Origin: Lumbricus terrestris
Lineage: Eukaryota; Annelida; Clitellata; Crassiclitellata; Lumbricidae
Assembly: GCA_949752735.1 (NCBI GenBank)
Contig: OX457052.1
Location: 11,121,112-11,185,111, forward strand
Reading direction: 5' to 3'
DNA: 64,000 bases
Below the pieces are notes generated by a model. That model saw only the letters and a list, made by a program, of their open reading frames with translations. It was not told where the DNA came from and did not search any database. Shown here piece after piece: positions 57,232 to 64,000 of this stretch (positions are counted from its first letter, which is position 1; each line of letters opens with the position of its first letter). The position numbers were made by a program, and so were the translations under genes.

Positions 57232-57390
57232 CATGGGCGGAGTTTGGTTTCCGATCTTGGAGGGGCTAAAGCCTTCTTGGGAGGGGTGGCTAAGCCCGGG
57301 AAAAGATACCATTTACACGGTAAAAAAGATGAATTTGGGTCTTCTTGGGGGGCTTAGCCCACCCCTAGCCTCTGATAAACTCCGCCTATG
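57232..57390. mobile_element. hAT-type MITE, TIR CATGGGCGGAGTTTG
   Basis: CATGGGCGGAGTTTG faces TAAACTCCGCCTATG. Perfect 8-bp duplication ACAACTTG at 57224-57231 and 57391-57398. It is 159 bp and non-coding. Confidence 0.9.
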
Positions 57391-57959
57391 ACAACTTGTA
57401 ATCGCAATCTTAAACCAGCGTATTCACAGACGCTTAATCAAAACAAAATCGATAGGCAGTGGGTCAAGATCCGAAGAGTCAGGCGAGAAGTTCGACAGAC
57501 AGATATATGATGATGGATGATGTTTAGATTTGAAACAGCGTGGGAGGTAGGGGGAAAGTGGAAGAATCAGGATAGGATCTGTGAAAAACAATGCTTTGAG
57601 TTTCGAGGGAAAGACCTGTGGGAATATAGCATGAGGTGGAGTATTGGTGAGTTTGTAGGAGGGGTTTTGGTGAGTTCGACTGTAGGCCTACTTACCTCAC
57701 AAATATTTACATGTAGTATACGTCAAAATGACAAGCAGACAGACGTAGGCTATACAACGGTAGCGTGTAAAGTCTGTAGACCTGCTAGTGCTCACCTCTA
57801 AGTTTTCCAGTACAGCCTGGGACGTAGTTTAGGATTTACAGCCCATTGAAACAGTTAAGATGGGAGTCAGACACATGAAAGAATGCAAGGCTCAACGCAA
57901 GTTAAGGGGGAAAGCGTCTTATATATATACGTTAAGAAAGCACATGTTAGCAAAAGATT

Positions 57960-58175
57960 GTGGGGCGCGGTGGTGTAGAGGTATGTTCGGTGCCATAGAG
58001 TCGGAAGGTTGCGGGTGCGAATCCACTTCAAACCGCCCGGTAGAGACCCTGAGCAAGTCCTTCACTTGCAATTGCTGCTGCGCTTTGGCGTGAAATCCGC
58101 TTCAGTGTCCGCGCTGTGGTCTGGAGCGCCTCTCAGTAGACATCTTGAAGGGACACTATAACAGGTGCTCATACA
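57960..58175 (+). mobile_element. tRNA-derived SINE, full-length
   Basis: GGGGCGCGGTGGTGTAGAGG (A-box) and GGTGCGAATCCACTTC (B-box region), family body, and the tail CTTGAAGGGACACTATAACA. Its 3' tail is then amplified in tandem in the following 250 bp. Confidence 0.85.
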
Positions 58176-58430
58176 AACAAAGAGACTTGCATTCAAAAGG
58201 AGACTTCTTGAAGAGGCACTATAACAAGTGCTCATACAAACAAACAAACAAAGAGAATAGTCTTCAAAAGTAGACTTCTTGAAGGGGCACTATAGCAAGT
58301 GTTCATATAAACAAACAAGCAAGCAAAGAGAATGGTCTTCAAAAGTAGACATCTTGAAGGGGCACTATAACAAGTGCTCATACAAACAAACAAACAAACA
58401 AACCATCAAACAAACAAAGAGAATGGTCTT
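58140..58430. repeat. Tandem amplification of the SINE tail
   Basis: Four head-to-tail units of about 70-75 bp, each with TCTTGAAGGGGCACTATAAC and AGTGCTCATACAAACAAAC then AAAGAGAATGGTCTTCAAAA. The unit equals the last part of the SINE just upstream plus an (AAAC)n stretch. Confidence 0.85.
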
Positions 58431-59078
58431 CAAACGCTTGCGGACAAGGAGCGTAAAAGCCATTGAGCCACGGATCTTAACAAGCATGTCGTGGAATCGT
58501 ATGATTTCGCTTAACATAACTTTCTTCGTCAATCCTCTCTCGGGAACTTTACACATCAATAACCACGGAATTTCTTGACAATGCTGATTTCACATCATGG
58601 AAGTTTTCGGGCTTTAAAATTCTTGCGCTGTGGTTTTTCAGAAACGCGGAAGCCTAACAATGACGCCGCACATAATTAGGCTATGCCTTCTCTTTTAGGG
58701 CCGTATTTTAGGGCCGTATAATGTATTAACAATGCTAGTCTATGCTAGAACAGTCTATAAGCAACCAGGGTAGGCCTATTCACCCTAGCAGAGACTCTTA
58801 AACATGAACTCTCTACAAAACAAGTTTTCCCACTTGAGCATTAACAAAAGATGCACATAGATGAAGAATTTTTAGAGCAAAAAGACCTTTCATGAACTAT
58901 AATTATCACGACTGTACTTTGCCATGAGGTTGTCCACCACGCTCCAGCGAGTTTCAACTATGAGCCAGACTTGTATAGGCCTATGACAAATTAGCGCACG
59001 TCACATCAACCGAAGCGTGAAGTAGAACAGGAAGCTTCTAATTCTTACAAAAAATATTTCCATCCCTTCATCCCTTGA

Positions 59079-59535
59079 GCCGGTGTCACGAAATAGAGCA
59101 TCCCCGTATTAATCGTATCCCTCCCAAATAAAGTAAAGTCGAAAAAGCCACTTCGGCGTGTGTTTATTTTTGAAAATTAATTTTCATCTGCTTTGTTTTG
59201 AACAATGACACTAACATGTATATGCTATTTATTCCTACTAGATATTTTTTGCTTTGATTTTAGAGCACTTAGAACATTTAAAACACTTAAGAACACTCAG
59301 ATTCACTAAATAAATTCGAGCTGCCTTTCTCTGAACATTGCGTAGGACACTTAAAACAATAAGAGTCACTTTAAACTTTGATTGCAGCAAAAATTCAATT
59401 ATACGCATTTTTCAATAATCGGGATAGAATAGTTTATCCCCCGTATAGTCTAGACCGGTTTATTCTATCCGGGGTATAGATTAATTGGTCCCCCGGATAG
59501 CTTTAAGGGGTATAGAATATCCACGCGACACCGGC
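59079..59535. mobile_element. MITE-like element, TIR GCCGGTGTCACG
   Basis: The left end GCCGGTGTCACGAAATAGA is approximately inverse to ATATCCACGCGACACCGGC at the right. Subterminal TATCCCCCGTATAG and CCGGGGTATAGA words are also inverted. No target duplication was identified. Non-coding. Confidence 0.6.
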
Positions 59536-59559
59536 AATGTCCAAATGACCTGGACATGG

Positions 59560-59870
59560 ACCCAGCGCATTGAGGAACTTAATCGTTTGCTTCCTAGGTT
59601 GTTCCAGTTGTTAGTGACGCTATGTGATAGCAAAGAGCGTTGCCCTCCTCCCTTAACCAGACTTGGGACTGGCACTGCCAAAGTACGAGCAGTGGCGGAG
59701 TTTGTTTTCTAGTCTGAACCCAGAATCCATTTATATCTTACTTCTTGGTGACAGAGGCCAAAAAACTTATCCGGACTCGGTAGACTATTATACAGAGTTG
59801 ATTGTACAACCGGTCAAGTGTGTTTCTCAGGGTGCCGTGAGGTTATGAACTTATTGTAAGACGCTATATA
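59560..59870. repeat. Dispersed repeat with GGGACTGGCACTGCC core
   Basis: GCCCTCCTCCCTTAACCAGA then CTTGGGACTGGCACTGCC matches, inverted, 13240-13330 and 50070-50150 (GTGCCAGTCCCAAG...AGGAGGGCGACA). Three copies of one uncharacterised family; the coding potential is unclear. Confidence 0.5.
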
Positions 59871-60414
59871 AATGTCCATAGGCGTATACTGCAACAATGA
59901 TTTTTGGAGAAATGCCAATATAAGACTTAAATCAGAACCTTTTCCTCGTCCTCTTTGTATCTTTAAGGTTTTCTCACTTCCTATGTCTTCTCTTAATCAT
60001 CGAGATTTTGAAAAAGCAAAGAGCCTTAGCAGAAAGTGATGGGAGGAAGCCGCAGCATTCTTCAGTGTTTGCAAAATATATCGTGCTCAATGCTCATCGT
60101 CTGCGGTTTCTATCCATATGCGTGCAGCTCTTTGTGAGACTGTGAGCTACCGAAATGCTCTATAATTTTTAAGTAGCCTATCTTTTCAATATGTCATGTT
60201 AACTTAGGGAACACCGCTTTAACCTCCTTTTTTATGACACGCCGCAGTGACCCATTGCGTAGATTACGACATGAATAAATCTGTTGCTTTAAGTTGGTTG
60301 GATCATGGCAGTATCAACGATTCCTTGCCCTCAGGGTCTTTACACGGTGTCGTATACGAATAGAAATAAGCCTAGAGGAAGTTAAGTGCATATGCTATGT
60401 GTATAATTTTATGG

Positions 60415-60634
60415 TCACTTGTTACAACGCCCTTCCAATATAACTACCCAAAGGCGCTCCTGACTAAGCCTATATTATAGACTACAATGCGGACACCGAA
60501 TCGGAGTTTCACGCCGAAGCATATGAGCAATTGCACGTGAAGGACTTTCTCAGGGCCCCTAACTGACCGTGAACCCACAGCCTTCCGGCTCCAAGGTACC
60601 GAACATACCCATAGGCTACATCATCGAGCTCCAC
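60415..60634 (-). mobile_element. tRNA-derived SINE, diverged
   Basis: Minus-strand copy from the tail (CACTTGTTACAACGCCC) through the body (GGAGTTTCACGCCGAAGC) to a decayed head. The A-box is poor. Confidence 0.7.
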
Positions 60635-60679
60635 ACTGAATATGCTATCAGTCGATTTGTACCTTAAACATTAAACGTT

Positions 60680-60895
60680 TGTGGGGTGCGGTGGTGTAGT
60701 GGGTATGTTCGTTGCCTTTGCAGCCGGAGGGTTGCAGGTTCGAATCCACCTCAAGCCACCGTGTAGGGACCTTTGGCAGGTCCTTCACTCGCAATTGCAA
60801 AACGCCTTGGCGTGAAACTCCGATTCAGTGTCCGCGCTGTATAGTCGGGGGCGCTTCTGAGTAGTAATCTTGAAGGGGCGCTATAGCAAGTGCAC
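60680..60895 (+). mobile_element. tRNA-derived SINE, best-preserved copy
   Basis: GTGGGGTGCGGTGGTGTAGT (A-box) and GGTTCGAATCCACC (B-box), body with GTCCTTCACTCGCAATTGC and GTGAAACTCCGATTCAGTG, and 3' tail CTTGAAGGGGCGCTATAGCA. It is about 215 bp and serves as the reference copy in this window. Confidence 0.9.
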
Positions 60896-61718
60896 AATGC
60901 ACATAGCCTTCCTAGACAGCTGTTGCGGGGTCACTAATTACTTGATTAATCAAACAATGAAGAAATTTTGGCTCTCATTTTAAAAAAATCTAACGATTTT
61001 GGCTGTGTCCTTCCGTTCGGCCGGAGATTTTTGCCTATTTGTGGCTTTGATGGCGCTATAAGTTGTAGCGTGATTTTTGTAATATTAATGGCTATAAAAA
61101 TAAAAATTATTGGTGACGGCTATATTGTAATAATTGTCATAAAGTAAATAACTACCTACAGTGGGTGAAAATTTACGTCTAAGATGTTCATTGAAGCGTT
61201 TGAGAATGCAGGCAAATGGTTATGGCCTGACGTCTGAAGGGTTGTTGACACGTCGTTTTTCTCTACTTCCTCTTTGAGTCTACCCTGATTTTTGTGGACC
61301 AACATGTCCGTGCAATAATATTATAGAGTTTCAAACGTGTTAGGTCTTGTTAGGTCTTGCTGCCTTTCTAGCAACGACGAAATGGTGCATAAAAATTAAG
61401 GACGTGCAGAAGCACTTGAAGTTTTGAACAGAAAAATGATTCGAAGGCATACAATAATTACAAATGCAAAGTCATGGCCATCGACTTGGACCCCCCCCCT
61501 GTGCGGCATACGGCTGGTAAATATCAATCAGTTTGGGCGAAAGAGATGTAGACCAATGCTGCAAATACTAACTTCCTATAGGGCCTACCGCAGATCGAGT
61601 CCTAAAGCAGAACCTTCTGAAATATTGTAGGCTACCAACTCAAGACTCCTTCGGAAGAGGTAGCCATCCTTGAAGGGGAGTAGCCTATTCTATCTACGAG
61701 ATAGAGTCAAACTCAATC
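60896..61718. other. No gene recognised
   Basis: AT-rich sequence with a C-run at 61491. The frame at 61424-61630 has no recognisable content. Confidence 0.5.
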
Positions 61719-61727
61719 GTATTCGAC

Positions 61728-62402
61728 ACCCCGTCATAAGAGCGAGCGACAAAAGAGCGCCGACAAAAGAGCGCCCGACAACAGAGCGCCGACATATTTG
61801 AGCGAACGACAGTTGAATTTCTTACATGAAATGAATTTTGAAAATATTCTGCTAAATATGATTCGAAATGATATAAAAGCCTACCTCTAATTATAGTGTC
61901 GATAAGTCAGCAGCGTGTACTATGCACATAGGGTAAAGCGGTAGTTGAGGTTGGATAATTGTCGCTGTGTAGTTTAGCCTGGGATTCATTTTACATTAAA
62001 TGCGATACAAATTCTATTTAAGCAAAAAATTATTTTCGTTAATTCAGCTTCTAATTATGTAAAGAATTATTTTCATCAATCCAACTTCTATTCAAGCATT
62101 GAATTATTTTCTTATTCTCATGAATACAATAGAAGCTACAAAATATGCATTTTGTATCATTCACATAATTTCTCAATCTGGAACACGTGTTTGTCATCAT
62201 AGAACAAATTTATCAACTTAAATTATGGTTTTTCACCCATTTGTAACTTTTTATACGTTGCTGATAATAATTTATTGACATCATTAGAGGTGTTATATTT
62301 TTTTATAAGCAATCTTTATGAGAATTTTTCAGTGCATTTCTGTCGTTCGCTCAAATGTGTCGGGCGCTCTTTTGCCGATCGCTCTTTTGACGGGTCACTC
62401 TT
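61728..62402. mobile_element. TIR element with iterated GAGCGCC ends and 9-bp duplication
   Basis: The left end ACCCCGTCATAAGAGCGAGC then GACAAAAGAGCGCC repeats faces the inverse at 62330-62395 (CGCTCTTTTGACGGGTCACT). GTATTCGAC flanks both ends (61719-61727, 62403-62411), a perfect 9-bp duplication. The TIR also includes TTTGAGCGAACGACAG on both sides. There is no coding content. It is related to 45775-46688. Confidence 0.85.
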
Positions 62403-62799
62403 GTATTCGACCTCCCACAGTTGGGTCCTAGCGGCAGCATTGTATACATAAATTTATATAGCACCAGTCGCAGTTCATCTAAGCAGAGGTGCTCCTAGTG
62501 CGAGAGTCCAAGGGATAAAAAAAAGTGGTGTTGAGACAGCGAAAGACTGCAAAAGGAAGCACTTAGCTCACCAGTTAATAGGGAGGAATGTGTCGAAAGA
62601 ATTAATGTGCTACGTGTAGTTCAACAAGGCCAATGAAGGCCAAGGCTCCCGTTTTAGCCATAGCAGTCCTTGGCCGTTTAACAAAGAGATCGTGCAGAGC
62701 GGAGCGGGCAAAGAAAAGTGGCCGAGATTGATGAGGTCACATAGATAGTTGGGTGCTCGGCCATTAGACAATAATTATTATGGGTGAACAAGTTTCCAA

Positions 62800-62890
62800 T
62801 ATCGTAGCGCTGTGGCTTGAGGTAGATTCGAACATGCGAAACTTGGTCCCCAAGGCGCCAAATTTACCGCTGTACTACCGCAAACAGACA
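62800..62890 (-). repeat. SINE head-like fragment
   Basis: On the minus strand, GCGGTAGTACAGCGGTAAAT (A-box-like) and TGTTCGAATCTACCTCAAGC (B-box). A CR1-like tail fragment lies at 62450-62495 in the same orientation, so this may be an internally altered SINE. Confidence 0.5.
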
Positions 62891-62989
62891 TAGGCCTACA
62901 TACTATTACATAGGGTCTACATACATAGCCTACATACATATAAATGCAATGGCCCACGGATCTGAAGTTCTATTCCTACAAACATCCAA

Positions 62990-63260
62990 CCAGGGTCGGA
63001 TTAAGAAATGTGGGGCCCTGTACGGATAATTTTTGCTGATCTTCGGCCGAAAATTCTGATGACCTTTTTTAGTCGTTTGGTCTAAAATTTCGTAAAATAG
63101 GCTATTCCGATTATTTCCCTCCAAAAAAGTTGACTACCTATTTTTAGTCGTTTGGTCGAAAATTTCGTAGATTAGCCTATACCGATTATCTCCCTCCAAT
63201 AAGTTGATGACCTTTTTTAGTCGTTTGGTCGAAAATTTCGTAGAATATAGCCTACCGATT
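62990..63260. repeat. MITE-end and GATGACCTTTTTTAGTCG repeats
   Basis: CAGGGTCGGATTAAG is a typical MITE end near 62991. It is followed by three units with GACCTTTTTTAGTCGTTTGG and TCGAAAATTTCGTAGAATAG. The right end was not found. Confidence 0.55.
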
Positions 63261-64000
63261 ATTCCCCTCCTGTTGCGTTTTCAATATTAATGGATGATTT
63301 AATTTACGATGGATCCTAGCCTTGGTTCAAATGGTCACCTCATTTGCTCAAAATATTTTGGGTTAGCCATTATTGTTCTCACTTTCATAGGCTATCCTTA
63401 GACCGAAATTTATGCTAACCCAAAACTTGCTTCATTGCGGTATAATCTTGATAACCCTTTAAATTAACTTTTTTAAATTAACTAGTTAGGAATATACTGT
63501 TAACCGACTTGTTAACTAGGTAAGAATTATTGGTACCACTACAGCGGAATTTTATCTTGCTTCCCTTTGCCTAAGTCTGAATGCAATATTACTCATCTTT
63601 TCTGGTATGAAACTGTTAATAAAGATTGCATCTGAATATTTACAGGTACCGTTACAGACAAGACTCGAACCCGCACTTGTGGAACCAAGTGGCAATTAAG
63701 GGCTCAAACAATCCGACATCGATTCTGTTGACTTGAATTACCATCTTGAACTAGTCTACCTTCTTAACATAACCACCTGCTTACCAAGAGTCAATATATT
63801 CAGTATGTATTCTCTAAGTATAGGCTGCGTCCATCAGGCTTGAGGACACAGTTGAGAGCAACAACAAGCACTTCATTGGTGGGGGAATCTTGAACGCGCA
63901 ATTATAAGGTGGTGATCAGGAAGTACACGTCAGAACAGTCAATGTCTCAGCAAGCAGCTGCACGAAAGGTGAGGCACGCTCGTATGCGATTATAGTGGTT
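63261..64000. other. No gene recognised to the right edge
   Basis: An acceptor-like TATTTACAG at about 63645 precedes about 28 open codons, but the translation shows no kinase C-lobe features. Nothing else is supported. Confidence 0.45.

Overview
The window is intron-rich eukaryotic DNA, dense in transposable elements. Split genes with GT/AG introns, CR1-like LINEs, a tRNA-derived SINE family, Helitrons, hAT-type MITEs and a Polinton/Maverick element fit a marine invertebrate. The recurrent GGCCTA words and the repeat mix suggest a deuterostome, perhaps an echinoderm; the phylum is inference. I see no bacterial genes, CRISPR array or rRNA.

One host gene runs left to right through roughly 0.8-45.5 kb. 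Sixteen exons join with matching splice phase at every junction and give about 964 codons. In order they encode two EGF-like modules (766-855, 1439-1534), a long glycosylatable beta-sandwich-like ectodomain (2703-13198), two micro-exons leading into a transmembrane helix (14744-19383), and an intracellular tyrosine-kinase-like domain (37441-45499). Both ends lie outside the window or were not found. The kinase has Arg for the catalytic-loop Asp (HRR) and Gly for the DFG Asp (GFG), so it should be a pseudokinase. In this copy the exon for the alpha-C/HxN region (39231-39662) is broken by a LINE 3' fragment with a 17-bp target duplication, which itself carries a 156-bp MITE with an 8-bp duplication.

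The 18-kb intron between 19383 and 37441 holds a nest of elements. A 19409-33973 element with CAGTGTTTAATCTAG ends was entered by a 12.7-kb Polinton-type element (20784-33494, 6-bp duplication TACAGC). That element was in turn entered by a 2.2-kb TIR transposon (29879-32066, 8-bp duplication GCCTCGCT). Only two genes are recognisable in the Polinton: a spliced tandem-PC4-like ssDNA-binding protein on the plus strand and a ten-exon protein-primed family B DNA polymerase on the minus strand. The polymerase has three duplicated 99-nt exons, a Cys-rich exon, and a large terminal exon carrying several stops and a frameshift. No integrase, packaging ATPase, protease or capsid gene was recognised.

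The other introns and the 45.5-64 kb region hold further mobile DNA: a 2.4-kb transposase-bearing element (5773-8210), CR1-like and other LINE fragments, SINEs whose 3' tails match the local CR1-like LINE, Helitrons with GC-skewed minisatellites, several MITEs with intact 8-bp duplications, and TIR elements with 9-10-bp duplications. From about 45.5 kb to the right edge no host exon could be supported.
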